Positions 25,661 through 34,255 are shown, counted from the first letter of the stretch. The stretch: DNA of 64,000 nt from Brevibacillus reuszeri (GCF_001187725.1 NZ_LGIQ01000009.1:684266-748265), one strand, 5' to 3'. The notes: a model not told the origin generated them from the letters alone. Program-made: numbers and translations.

Positions 25661-26404
25661 TTATAGACAATCCCAGGTGTATTCTACGTTTGAGAAATCC
25701 AGGCGAACCAAGTCTTCCTGGCGTATGAAGAAGTTGGCTACACCACTATCTCCCCATGAAACATAATAATCTTTGTGGTCGCCTTCCATATCCAGCTGAA
25801 AGAGGAGGACCGAATCACTTGCTCTCGGATCATCTTGCGTGAAGTATGGATAGCCGCCAATTCGTGATCCACTGGCATCAGATAGATCCCAATATTTTGA
25901 GTAAGCAGCTTCGTCTTGATCAGGAGGGAGTTGAAAATTGTCCGACAGGCAATTCTTATAAGGGATCAGCTGCGTCTCCAGTTTCCCGCATAGCTTGTAA
26001 GGACCACCCAGAACCGGACTATACAACTCAGGGTCTTCTGGCTGAAACGGATCGATATCTGGCGAGTCGGTCACTTCTTCAAAATGAAAGACATGAAAGG
26101 ATTGGTCGAGCACGCCAAAGACATCATCCTGCTTCACAAAAAAACTGGTCAATCCACGTGAAGGGAAGTCCTCCAATGGTGGCATTTGCGCCCAATTTAT
26201 TTGTGCTATAAACAAATAATCAGTTCCATCCTCATCCTTTGGAATCTGAACCATCGGTGGCAGCCACGGCTTGCCGCCAACCTTGCTATCCGTCATTCGC
26301 GTCTGTTCTTTGGAGAGAGTCAGCTTGATGGATGATCTGGCGGAATTCTGAATGTATGTCAAAAACTCTGATGTCCATTGGTTGTTCGCATCTACATACT
26401 TCAT
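25661..26404 (-). CDS. YwqG-family protein (DUF1963)
   Basis: 247 aa. Contains VGGKPWLPP near residue 43, LFIAQINWAQMPPLEDFPSRGLTSFFV, SRIGGYPYFTQDDPR and the C-terminal DSGVANFFIRQEDLVRLDFSNVEYTWDC, the standard YwqG framework. Biochemical function is unknown; in B. subtilis ywqG neighbours a polymorphic-toxin locus. It is probably co-transcribed with the NADAR gene. Confidence 0.85.
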   Translation of the reverse strand: MKYVDANNQWTSEFLTYIQNSARSSIKLTLSKEQTRMTDSKVGGKPWLPPMVQIPKDEDGTDYLFIAQINWAQMPPLEDFPSRGLTSFFVKQDDVFGVLDQSFHVFHFEEVTDSPDIDPFQPEDPELYSPVLGGPYKLCGKLETQLIPYKNCLSDNFQLPPDQDEAAYSKYWDLSDASGSRIGGYPYFTQDDPRASDSVLLFQLDMEGDHKDYYVSWGDSGVANFFIRQEDLVRLDFSNVEYTWDCL

Positions 26405-26535
26405 CTTCTATTCACCTCAATGTGTAGCTATGCACATCGTAAGGATTTGTTAAAATATACAAAACTATTTTAACGGAATCACCTACCCATTCGCAAATTT
26501 CCTTTTTCTGGTATTCCGGTTTGTCACAGACATAC

Positions 26536-26565
26536 AAAACAGCCACCTCAATAGACGGCTGTTTT
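26536..26565. terminator. Terminator-like hairpin left of the putative transposon end
   Basis: aaaacagcc and ggctgtttt arms with T residues on both strands. No gene now ends here; it may have belonged to a minus-strand gene displaced by insertion at about 26609. Confidence 0.6.
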
Positions 26566-26608
26566 GTTTATCAATCTTTCGTTCCCTCGCCATGTACAGT
26601 TTCCTCGT

Positions 26609-26738
26609 TGTGATAAGACATAATTAATCGGACATATTGACTGTAGGAGCCAATAAAATAGATAGCTAAATGACATATTTAACCGGACTCAATTTACAAA
26701 TGCCGCCCTATTTTCAGTATTTGACATAATTACTCGGA
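26609..26738 (+). mobile_element. Candidate transposon end: TGT terminus and three spaced 17-bp repeats
   Basis: Repeats agacataattaatcgga (26616), tgacatatttaaccgga (26671) and tgacataattactcgga (26722) share the consensus TGACATAATTANYCGGA at 55- and 51-bp intervals. The first is preceded by TGTGATA at 26609. A terminal TGT followed by several direct transposase-binding repeats is the architecture of Tn7/Tn5053-class ends. No matching opposite end was found in the window. Confidence 0.4.
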
Positions 26739-27141
26739 AAAAATAATCCCCATGAAAAACCTTCACTTTTTAAGATTGTATACTTATGCAACTCGGTAGT
26801 ATTTGCTGACACCGTGCATCAGTTAATACAAGAATAAGAAGTATTAGACGTTCTTAGCGCGGTGATAAAATAAATCACAGGACCATCTCCTCATATAGAA
26901 AAAAGAGTTGGTCTGCTAAAGTAATTTTCCGCAGCACGTTTTGTATTTCAAACTCTCTACGATCATGTGGTAACAGGAAGCTCTAGTGTGTCTTATCCGC
27001 TATGATCACCCGGGATGTTTATTGTTTCTTTAAATAGCAATGAAGGCTTCATTTAAGTTAAAATAAATCCTTTTGATTCTGCTGATCTGGGAGGATTCTA
27101 ACATCGAGTTAATCTTTTGTTTCCGCCACGCCCTATTTTTC

Positions 27142-27176
27142 AACAATTACCATTATGTATAATAATGGTAATTGTT
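27142..27176. repeat. Perfect 15-bp inverted repeat
   Basis: aacaattaccattat (27142-27156), loop gtata, ataatggtaattgtt (27162-27176). AT-rich with no T-run, so not a standard terminator. It could be an operator or a transposon remnant. Confidence 0.7.
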
Positions 27177-27580
27177 TCTAGTTTGTGATTAAGTCTAAGT
27201 AAACCCCTGCTGTGGAAGAGTACAGCGACACAAAAATACTTCTTTACTTTTATTACTGAACCTTAAATACCGAATGTAAAATATGCTATATATTAATTTA
27301 AGTAAGTGCTTATGAGGGTCTAGTATCGAAACGCCGGCGATGACTCGAGATGACTCGATCAGAAAACCAACTAATCAGAAAAGTGTCCTTTTCGGAATAG
27401 TTGAAAGCAAAGAACTTTTCTTCTCAAACGCTCAACAAGACTTACAGACTAATTGCAGCTATCAGATCAGCGCACTTCTCTCCTGTGACAAAATATCTCT
27501 CTCAGGAGGTAATTTCTGAAGTAAGTAAGGCCTTTTTACTTATGGTTCGATAAACCCAAATCATAACTAGATTGGTGAAG

Positions 27581-27669
27581 TGTCGAGTGACACAAACATG
27601 TATACTTCATTGTTTTGTGACGCAAACAAGTATACTAAACCGAGATTTTGGTAACCTTGTTTGTGTCAC
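27581..27669 (+). mobile_element. Second candidate transposon end with GTGACACAAACAAG repeats
   Basis: TGTCGA at 27581 is followed by gtgacacaaacatgtatac (27587-27605), gtgacgcaaacaagtatac (27617-27635) and an inverted copy cttgtttgtgtcac (27656-27669). A related gcgacacaaaaatac lies at 27225-27239. A TGTCG terminus with clustered TGACA-type sites resembles Tn5053/Tn7-like ends. Orientation places the element to the right, toward the TniQ gene. Confidence 0.4.
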
Positions 27670-28011
27670 AAAATTTAGCATTGATCAAGCACGTAAAGAT
27701 TTGACACATGATCATTAGCTTAGCTACTAGTTAGGTATTAACACAATTTTTAACGATAATAATTCACCAAATGAAAAAACCTCAGTTACCTGAGACGTTT
27801 CAAAACACATCCCTGACGATTGAGGTTTTCTCAAAATTACTTTCAGTTCATGAAATGGCTCTTTTATGAACTGAGATCAACACTTTTACTATTCAGTTTA
27901 CATAACGTTAAATCTGATTAAATTTTGCCTCTTCATCTTCATAAGAGCCTTATACTGTGAAACGATTAACATTATTTTGTTCCTAACCATCATAAATTGC
28001 ACCTCTAGCCT

Positions 28012-28461
28012 TCGGTGCGATGCTCACCGTAATCGGTTATTTGACTCTTGATTATTTCGTCCAAAAGACGGGAACTTCCATTGTCGGATATGAATGGATT
28101 CCCGCATTCAGCATGATAGGACTTGGTCAAGGGTTCATAGCCGCTCCGTTGGCGAATACGATACTTGCCAAAATCCGAAAAAGCAACATTGGCTCTGCTT
28201 CCGGAATCGTATTATTCGGAATACGCACATTCCAGCGATCCGACTGACGTTCCGGCCATTTGCCAATCGAATACAACTGCTCCTGAAGTAAAACACTTGT
28301 TTGCTGAAAGCATTTCACTTGCAAACAAGTAAAATTATGCCAATTCATTTCTTCTCAGCATCTATGCACTGGCTGGTTTCTTGGCCATTATTATTCTGCT
28401 CACATTCTGTTTATCCAGAAAAAAAACTAAACTACCTAAAAGGGTCAGCAAGGTTCCTTAG
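28012..28461 (+). pseudogene. Decayed 3' part of a DHA2-type MFS exporter
   Basis: Closely parallels codons of the intact exporter at 55087-56754 (TVIGYL...GTSI.GYEWIPAFS.IGLGQGFIAAPL). After SASGIV it jumps by deletion to the region matching SCYSEYAHSSDP, changes frame, and continues as ESISLANK to the end. The N-terminal two-thirds are missing. Confidence 0.8.
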
Positions 28462-28490
28462 ATTATTTTCCAATGATTTGAACGAAATAT

Positions 28491-28544
28491 AATTACCTCA
28501 CTTGCCCAAGATTCAAAAAAGAATTCTGGTCAAGTGAGGTAATT
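28491..28544. repeat. Inverted repeat with 14-bp perfect arms
   Basis: aattacctcacttg (28491-28504) and caagtgaggtaatt (28531-28544). The loop can itself pair through agattc/gaattct. It lies between the MFS remnant and the thiolase gene; 28545-28753 has no gene that I can support. Confidence 0.65.
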
Positions 28545-28753
28545 CGAGAGACAAGACATTCTAGACGGGATTATGTCAGCTGGTGTACCTGTGTTACCTA
28601 TGTCGCAGATGTCACGCTACCCCATCGGCAGAAGTGGCGAGAAAAGCATTCGCGTTTTCCTCTGCCAAGACGCTCATCGACCATCTGGCTGGCCTGATGA
28701 TGTTCGTTGCGAGTCTGCTGATCATCATCCGTTAAAGCGATTTGCCCAACTAC

Positions 28754-29905
28754 TCATGCCTCACGTTCAATGATCGTAGCGACTGCCATTCCGTGCATAA
28801 TACAGAGAGTGGCCAAACCGTACCGCGCCTCACGTTTTTCCAGCTCATGCAGCAGCGTCGTGATCAGACGCGCTCCGCTCGCACCCAACGGATGGCCGAT
28901 GGCGATGGCCCCGCCATTGACGTTCACCTTGTCAGGATCAGGCTTGATCTCCTTTTCCCACGCCAAGACGACGGAAGCAAACGCCTCATTCACTTCAAAT
29001 AGGTCGATATCATTAAGCGCTAGATTCGCCTTTTTCATCACTTTTTGGGTGGCGGGAATCACGCCGGTTAACATGATCGTCGGGTCGACTCCGGCAACCG
29101 CAGTGGCCACAATCCGGGCCCGCGGTTTGTAACCCAATTGCTCCGCCTTTTGCCGGGACATCAGGAGTACCGCAGATGCACCATCGTTAATCGGGCTTGC
29201 ATTTCCTGCTGTGATGATCCCGTCCGAAAGAAAAGCCGGTTGCAGCGCTGCCATTTTTTCAAGCGATGTCACGCGCGGGGTTTCATCTACCTGAAAATCA
29301 ATCATTGTGCTCTCTAGATATGGAACGCGCACCGGTACGATCTCATCGACAAATCGGTTGGCGGCCTGGGCTTTTAACGCCTTTTCATGGCTCCTCAAGG
29401 AGTACGCATCCAAGTCCAGACGTGAAAGTCCCCATTTCTGCGCGATTCGCTCAGCCGAAATGCCTTGGGGGATCATCTCATACCGATCGGACAGCTTCGG
29501 GTTCCAAGCCTTGACATCGCTGCCCATCTTGACCCGATTCATGCTTTCAACGCCCGCTGCAATGACTACATCGCTCATCCCAGCCATGATTTCGTGAGCG
29601 GCCTGATTGAGCGTTTCCAGGCTGGAACCGCATGCCCGGTTGGACGTGACGCCGCAGACCTCAACCGGAAAACCTGCGAGCAGCAAAGCTAATCGTGCAA
29701 TGTTTCCGCCCTGTTCCCCGACCTGTGTTACACACCCCATCTTGACGTCCCCCACAAGCGAAGGGTCCAAGTGATTGCGCTCGACCAATCGCTGCAACAC
29801 TTGTGCGGCAAGCTCATCAGGACGTATATGACTCAACGTCCCATTCTTTTTCCCCATCGGTGAACGGACAGCATCTACAATGACTGCATCATTGCCAGAT
29901 TTCAT
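28754..29905 (-). CDS. Thiolase (acetyl-CoA C-acyltransferase)
   Basis: 383 aa; ATG follows GGAGGTAATATT. Nucleophile Cys lies in SNRACGSSLE (about residue 89), active-site His in GGAIAIGHPLGASGARL. The C-terminal acid/base Cys is in LATLCIMHGMAVATIIE, where the common CIGGGxG is replaced by CIMHGMA. The deviation resembles FadA-type thiolases more than acetoacetyl-CoA synthases but is unusual. It would cleave 3-ketoacyl-CoA with CoA in beta-oxidation or aromatic acid catabolism. A TetR palindrome lies 28 bp upstream of the start, and the TetR gene is next to it. Confidence 0.9.
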   Translation of the reverse strand: MKSGNDAVIVDAVRSPMGKKNGTLSHIRPDELAAQVLQRLVERNHLDPSLVGDVKMGCVTQVGEQGGNIARLALLLAGFPVEVCGVTSNRACGSSLETLNQAAHEIMAGMSDVVIAAGVESMNRVKMGSDVKAWNPKLSDRYEMIPQGISAERIAQKWGLSRLDLDAYSLRSHEKALKAQAANRFVDEIVPVRVPYLESTMIDFQVDETPRVTSLEKMAALQPAFLSDGIITAGNASPINDGASAVLLMSRQKAEQLGYKPRARIVATAVAGVDPTIMLTGVIPATQKVMKKANLALNDIDLFEVNEAFASVVLAWEKEIKPDPDKVNVNGGAIAIGHPLGASGARLITTLLHELEKREARYGLATLCIMHGMAVATIIEREA

Positions 29906-29932
29906 AATATTACCTCCAGAAAATGATTTACA

Positions 29933-29946
29933 AGACCGATCGGTCT
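29933..29946. promoter_or_regulatory. TetR operator before the thiolase gene
   Basis: Perfect 14-bp palindrome AGACCGATCGGTCT. Thirteen of 14 bases recur at 30642-30655 before the TetR gene. Confidence 0.75.
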
Positions 29947-29958
29947 GTTTTTTGTATA

Positions 29959-29981
29959 GAAAAAAGGCCGCTTTCGGCTTC
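29959..29981 (-). terminator. Terminator of the TetR regulator gene
   Basis: Minus strand GCCG-AAAG-CGGC (29967-29978) followed by six T residues; it lies immediately 3' of the TetR stop. Confidence 0.7.
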
Positions 29982-29983
29982 TT

Positions 29984-30595
29984 CTAATTTTTGCTGGGCA
30001 AACCTAATTCTGCTGTCAAAAAGAATTGTACATGCTGCATAGCGCGTTCCATGTGCACCTGATTGCCGTAAAGCTTGCTCAACATCAGTGCCCCTTCCAG
30101 CGTGGAAATCATGATGGTCGCGACGAACTCGGGATCGGCGCCTTTCCGAACCTCCCCCATCTCGATACCCAAGCGGACAAACCTAGCGATCAGCTCGAAA
30201 AGTTCGTCCATCGCCGCACAGACTTTTTCCCGTAGGATTGGGTCTGCATCATCCGCCTCAATCGCTGCGTTCATAAGTGGACATCCACCAGGCAGCAACT
30301 CATTTTTGGAATGCCGTTTAAAGACAGAGGCGATCGAAAGCAGCCGTTCCATACATCCTTTTTTGCCCGCCAGCGCTTCAGAAAAAAAGTGACCCATCAT
30401 CTCGATGGAATAGGAAAAAGCGCTCAGCATCAGCTCTTCCTTGCTTTCGAAATGATTGTAGATCCCCCCTTTTTTCAAGCCGGTTTCGTGCATGATGCCG
30501 GATATGGAGGATGCCATGTAGCCTTGGCTGTTAAACAGCTTCGATGCCTTTTGCACGATCAGCGCTTTAGTGTGTTCTCCCTTACGATTAGCCAT
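29984..30595 (-). CDS. TetR/AcrR repressor (acyl-CoA/fatty-acid type)
   Basis: 203 aa from the ATG at 30595 (ANRKGEHTKALIVQKASKLF), with GGAGG upstream. Starting at 30697 would place the operator inside the gene. N-terminal HTH: GYMASSISGIMHETGLKKGGIYNHFESKEELML. The C-terminal domain contains GGCPLMNAAIEADDADP, as in the TetR_C_6-type QacR/YcdC-like group. Palindromic sites lie in front of this gene and of the thiolase, indicating autoregulation and control of the thiolase. Confidence 0.9.
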   Translation of the reverse strand: MANRKGEHTKALIVQKASKLFNSQGYMASSISGIMHETGLKKGGIYNHFESKEELMLSAFSYSIEMMGHFFSEALAGKKGCMERLLSIASVFKRHSKNELLPGGCPLMNAAIEADDADPILREKVCAAMDELFELIARFVRLGIEMGEVRKGADPEFVATIMISTLEGALMLSKLYGNQVHMERAMQHVQFFLTAELGLPSKN

Positions 30596-30641
30596 GAATC
30601 TGTTTGCCTCCGTTGGAAAAGATCGTTCGTTGTGAGTTTTG

Positions 30642-30655
30642 AGACCGATCGGTTT
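30642..30655. promoter_or_regulatory. TetR operator before its own gene
   Basis: AGACCGATCGGTTT, one base off the perfect palindrome at 29933-29946; located 47 bp before the TetR ATG. Confidence 0.7.
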
Positions 30656-30757
30656 GATTTCATTATATATGTGGGTTGAATCATTGCATAGTGGCAAAAA
30701 TGTAATTCATGTTTGGTATGATGTCGTCGAATTTTCACTTTGTTATATTCCTGAAAT

Positions 30758-31090
30758 TTAGATATCATGTGCTTCATTTATGAACTTTTCTAGTTTTGGT
30801 TCTCTTAACTTAGCCGTAGGATTTTTAATAATATGTCCTTCTTCAAATGCAAAACGAAACAGGGATCGTATAAACCGAATACGATGTCCGAAGCTACTTG
30901 GCTTTAACCGTTCCGACTGCTTTGCTAAGTATTCTTTCAGCAAGTCCAATGTCACTTCTCCGATATTTAAGTTGCCAATCTCGCGAGTTAGTACCTTAAA
31001 CTGAAGGGAATACGCTTTTAAAGTGTGCGGACTAAAACCCAGAATTCGTTTATTGGCCTCATACAACGTCCAGATATCAGTCACTTTCAT
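30758..31090 (-). pseudogene. Tyrosine recombinase, N-terminal SAM-like domain only
   Basis: 110 codons covering the core-binding domain of phage-type integrases (FSPHTLKAYSLQFKVLTREIG, PSSFGHRIRFIRSLFRFAFEEGHIIKNPTAKLREPK). It ends where the catalytic domain with R..HxxR..Y should begin, so it cannot recombine DNA. The start region and upstream DNA are repeated at 39005-39196. Confidence 0.8.
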
Positions 31091-31193
31091 AAAACAAAAC
31101 CCCTCCCAAGGAAAATTACTATTTGCTTCACTATGTTTGGGAGGGATTAATACGTATTTTCGAACTAATTTGTTGAACTAGTGTACCCGTTAG
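31001..31193 (+). repeat. ~190-bp direct repeat, left copy
   Basis: Spans the first ~30 codons of the recombinase fragment and ~100 bp upstream. The same sequence in the same orientation occurs at 39005-39196 with scattered substitutions and one four-base indel. The two copies bracket an 8-kb accessory block. Confidence 0.85.
31101..31145 (-). terminator. Hairpin overlapping the recombinase ribosome binding site
   Basis: ccctcccaa (31101-31109) and ttgggaggg (31137-31145). On the minus strand the second arm is followed by GTTTTGTTTT and then the ATG. It could terminate transcription into the recombinase, or hide its GGGAGGGG ribosome site. It is conserved in the right copy (39105-39149). Confidence 0.6.
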
Positions 31194-31199
31194 CGTAAT

Positions 31200-31372
31200 C
31201 TATTTATCCATTGCATCATTTGTGTACGGTTCCACTGATTGATTCTTACCGTATAACTCATTTAAATGCTCGACATGAGCTACTCCCCAAACATTTAGCG
31301 CCTGCAAAATGGTTACCATACCTTTACCGTATTCTGTGATGGAGTATTGCCGCTGTTTTATTAAGCTAACTC
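31200..31372 (-). pseudogene. C-terminal remnant of an HxlR-family regulator
   Basis: Minus-strand reading RVSLIKQRQYSITEYGKGM... LNVWGVAHVEHLNELYGK, ending at a TAG at 31200-31202, matches the wing and C-terminal helix of HxlR (MarR-like) regulators. The recognition helix is missing. 31373-31573 holds no gene that I can support. Confidence 0.65.
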
Positions 31373-31573
31373 GACTTCGTTAGTTGAGAAATCGCATGAC
31401 ACCGACTCAATTTCAACTTCAACTTCGCTCCGTCCTCTCGGTCTGCCCCGGTGCTGGTCCCAACAATGATGTTTTGGCGAGCACAGAGCGATCATTTATC
31501 AAGAGATTCAATAATACGTTGTTTCACCCATACATGTGTAAACTCTCAACTGCAAATGTTAATTCTTACTCTT

Positions 31574-33016
31574 TTATACTCCATAAGAAACTAATTTTGT
31601 TTCGAGGAATCCTTCAATCCCCCATTTTCCGCCTTCACGTCCGAGACCACTATTTTTTATTCCGCCAAATGGTGCTTGTGTTTGCGGAGGAACAGAATCG
31701 TTGACACCAATAATCCCATATTCTAATTTTTCTGGAAAGGTTAAGCATCGTTTAACATTTTGTGAAAAAATATAAGCTGCTAACCCATAATCACTGTTAT
31801 TTGCCATGTTAATAACTTCTTCATCATCTGTAAACGTAACAATTGGAACGACAGGACCAAATGTTTCTTCTGTAAAAATTTTCATTTTTGAGCTTACGTC
31901 CGCTAGAACAGTAGGGGCGCAAAAGTAGCCATCATCATAATCCTCACCTGTTAAACGGTGTCCACCAATTATGATGGAAGCTCCTTTTTGCTTTGCGTCT
32001 TCGATTTGATTTAATACTTTATTTAATCCGGCTTCGTTTACTAAAGGTCCAATTTCCGTTTCAGCATTACGACCATCCCCAACAACGATCCTCTCAATTC
32101 GTGTAACCAGTTTTTTCGTGAACTCATCAGCAATACTCTCATGAACATAAAGTCGATTTGTACTGATACAAGTTTGTCCTGCATTGAGGAATTTGCTTTC
32201 TACTAAACCTTTTACGGCTAAATCAATATTTGCATCCTCAAAAACGATAAATGGTGCATGACCTCCAAGCTCTAAAGAAACGCGTTTAACTTGATTAGCA
32301 GCTTGTTGATATAGCAACTTTCCGACTCTTGTAGATCCTGTAAAAGTTATCTTTTTTACCATTTTGTTTTCCATAAATTCTTTTCCAACCTCTGTTGGTT
32401 CACCTAGTACAACGTTTGCAACACCTTTAGGAAATCCAGCCTCCTCTATGAGCTCAAATATGCGGATTGCACTTAATGGTGATAGCTCAGAAGGTTTTAA
32501 AATGACAGTACATCCTGCAGCAAGAGCCGGTGCAAGTTTTCTTGCAACCATACTAATTGGAAAATTCCAAGGAGTTATAGCCGCTGTAACACCAACTGGA
32601 GCCTTAACCACATGTAACCTTTTGTTTGCGAAGGTGGAAGGTATTGTTTCACCATACACCCTCTTTGCTTCTTCAGCGTACCAATTGAAATTGTCTGCAG
32701 CACTTAATACTTCGACGACTCCTTCTTTAATAGGCTTACCCATTTCTGACGCCATGATTGTTGCCAGCTCATCACGATTTTCAGCAATTAAAGTACCTAG
32801 TTTTGATAAGTATTTTGCACGTACTTTTGCGGTAGCAGTTGCCCATTCTTTGAATGCATCGTTTGCAGATTCAATTGCTCTTCGTGTTTCTTCTCGACCT
32901 CCAAAAGTTATTTCACCTACAACTTCTCTTGCAGCGGGATTATATATGTTTATTGTTTTGTTTGATTTTGCCTCAATCCATTCACCGTTAATGTACATTC
33001 TTTTTACTCTTGGCAT
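31574..33016 (-). CDS. NAD(P)-dependent aldehyde dehydrogenase (succinate-semialdehyde type)
   Basis: 480 aa from the ATG at 33016 (PRVKRMYINGEWIEA), preceded by AAGGAGAG. The Rossmann/ALDH framework is complete: TPWNFPISMVARKLAPALAAGCTVILKPSE, FTGSTRVGKLL, general base Glu in LELGGHAPFIV, and catalytic Cys in NAGQTCIST. It oxidises an aldehyde to the acid; SSADH-like by overall pattern but substrate unproven. It follows the crotonase gene by ~100 nt and is likely in its operon. Confidence 0.9.
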   Translation of the reverse strand: MPRVKRMYINGEWIEAKSNKTINIYNPAAREVVGEITFGGREETRRAIESANDAFKEWATATAKVRAKYLSKLGTLIAENRDELATIMASEMGKPIKEGVVEVLSAADNFNWYAEEAKRVYGETIPSTFANKRLHVVKAPVGVTAAITPWNFPISMVARKLAPALAAGCTVILKPSELSPLSAIRIFELIEEAGFPKGVANVVLGEPTEVGKEFMENKMVKKITFTGSTRVGKLLYQQAANQVKRVSLELGGHAPFIVFEDANIDLAVKGLVESKFLNAGQTCISTNRLYVHESIADEFTKKLVTRIERIVVGDGRNAETEIGPLVNEAGLNKVLNQIEDAKQKGASIIIGGHRLTGEDYDDGYFCAPTVLADVSSKMKIFTEETFGPVVPIVTFTDDEEVINMANNSDYGLAAYIFSQNVKRCLTFPEKLEYGIIGVNDSVPPQTQAPFGGIKNSGLGREGGKWGIEGFLETKLVSYGV

Positions 33017-33117
33017 CCAATTCTCTCCTTTTAGACGAATCGTTATTATAATGAAGAAAACACTCACTGATGAGCGTTTTCTTCTCAATTTTCTAACTTT
33101 TATTATTCGTTACTATT

Positions 33118-33903
33118 CTATCTCCCTTTATATTCCGGTTTGGTTTTTTCAATAAAAGCTTTTGTTCCCGTTCTATAGTCTTCTGTTGATGCAATTAATC
33201 CAAAAAAATCGGCCCCGAGGTGTGCAGATTCTTCTAGTGTTACATTTAGCCCGCGGTGAAGGGCTTCCCACGTTAGTGTAACGGCTATTGGTGATTGAGC
33301 TAAGATTTCTTGTAATAAGTTCTCGGCTTCAGGTAATAAATTCTCAGGTTCCACCACCCTATTTATAAGACCGAACGTATATGCCTCTTCTGCACTTATA
33401 GAGTTTCCTGTTAGTAATAACTCAGCAGCACGACCTTTTCCCACTAATCTTGGTAATCGAGTAGTTCCGCCAAATCCAGCTACCGCACCAATACGAACTT
33501 CAGGATGACCAATTCTAGCATGGTTGACAGCAATTCTAAGCATACAAGATTCGGCTATTTCAAGACCGCCACCTAATGCAGATCCGTTAAGGGCAGCTAC
33601 TACTACCTTACCTAAGGATTCAATTTTACTAGTGACTTCAACAGCTAGTTTTGCAAAATCTCTTACCTCAAGAGGGGTAGCGGAATTAAGGAATTTAATA
33701 TCAGCACCAGCAGAAAATACTTTTTCTCCTGTACCTGTTATAATAACCGCCTTTACTTCTTGGTCTTTTTTTGCTTTTTCTAATGCAACTGAAAGCTTTT
33801 CAAGCATTTCTCGGTTTAAAGCATTTAATGATTCAGGTCTATTTAGCGCAATGGTTGCAATACTATTTTTAATCGAATAAAGAACGACATCATTGTGTGA
33901 CAT
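33118..33903 (-). CDS. Enoyl-CoA hydratase/isomerase (crotonase family)
   Basis: 261 aa from the ATG at 33903 (GGGGAG upstream). Oxyanion-hole segments SAGADIKFL and ALGGGLEIAESC are present. Catalytic-region HPEVRIGAVAGFGGTTRLPRLVG carries one Glu typical of FadB/EchA proteins. It ends FIEKTKPEYKGR. It is a close paralogue of the crotonase half of the fusion protein at 37354-38700. Confidence 0.9.
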   Translation of the reverse strand: MSHNDVVLYSIKNSIATIALNRPESLNALNREMLEKLSVALEKAKKDQEVKAVIITGTGEKVFSAGADIKFLNSATPLEVRDFAKLAVEVTSKIESLGKVVVAALNGSALGGGLEIAESCMLRIAVNHARIGHPEVRIGAVAGFGGTTRLPRLVGKGRAAELLLTGNSISAEEAYTFGLINRVVEPENLLPEAENLLQEILAQSPIAVTLTWEALHRGLNVTLEESAHLGADFFGLIASTEDYRTGTKAFIEKTKPEYKGR

Positions 33904-34243
33904 AATACATCTCCCCATTCTTCTGTAAGGATACAGGAACTAAACGGTACTAATTTAATCTCGAATATAAAATCACCTCTTCTTATAAAATTTTTCACTT
34001 GATAAGTATCGAGAACTCTCGGTGTTTTAGAAACACTCAGTACTATTTAAGGCTATAAAAAATGGGTTATGGATAATCCTGGTGTATGATTAGAAATATA
34101 TAGTACTAATAATCCGGAGTCAATACCCCTTTAGACAAAAAATTTGTACTATTCCATTTACCTTTGAGGGGAATTTCTCTGAGAAGCGGAAAGCAGGAGA
34201 TGGAAAATTACTAATTATTAGGGATGAACATTACTAAACAAAT

Positions 34244-34255
34244 CGGTCATGACCG
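34244..34255. promoter_or_regulatory. Palindrome CGGTCATGACCG, candidate TetR operator
   Basis: Perfect 12-bp palindrome about 340 bp upstream of the crotonase-ALDH pair, in the 398-bp gap 33904-34301, which otherwise shows no gene. It differs from the thiolase-locus operator in its centre (TCATGA versus CGATCG), so it is presumably for a different TetR protein. Confidence 0.4.

Larger units (their letters stand above)
26405..28011. other. 1.6-kb region without intact genes, holding repeat clusters
   Basis: AT-rich DNA with no credible coding frame on either strand. It contains a terminator (26536-26565), two clusters of short transposon-end-like repeats (26609-26738; 27225-27669), a 15-bp-arm hairpin (27142-27176) and further inverted repeats at 27774-27830 and 27843-27876. 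It separates the core-like left part from the rearranged right part. Confidence 0.7.

Noticed and set aside
27774..27876. Riboswitch or T-box in the non-coding stretch
   Set aside because: Two inverted repeats are present, but no T-box core sequence, no recognisable aptamer and no downstream gene for it to control.
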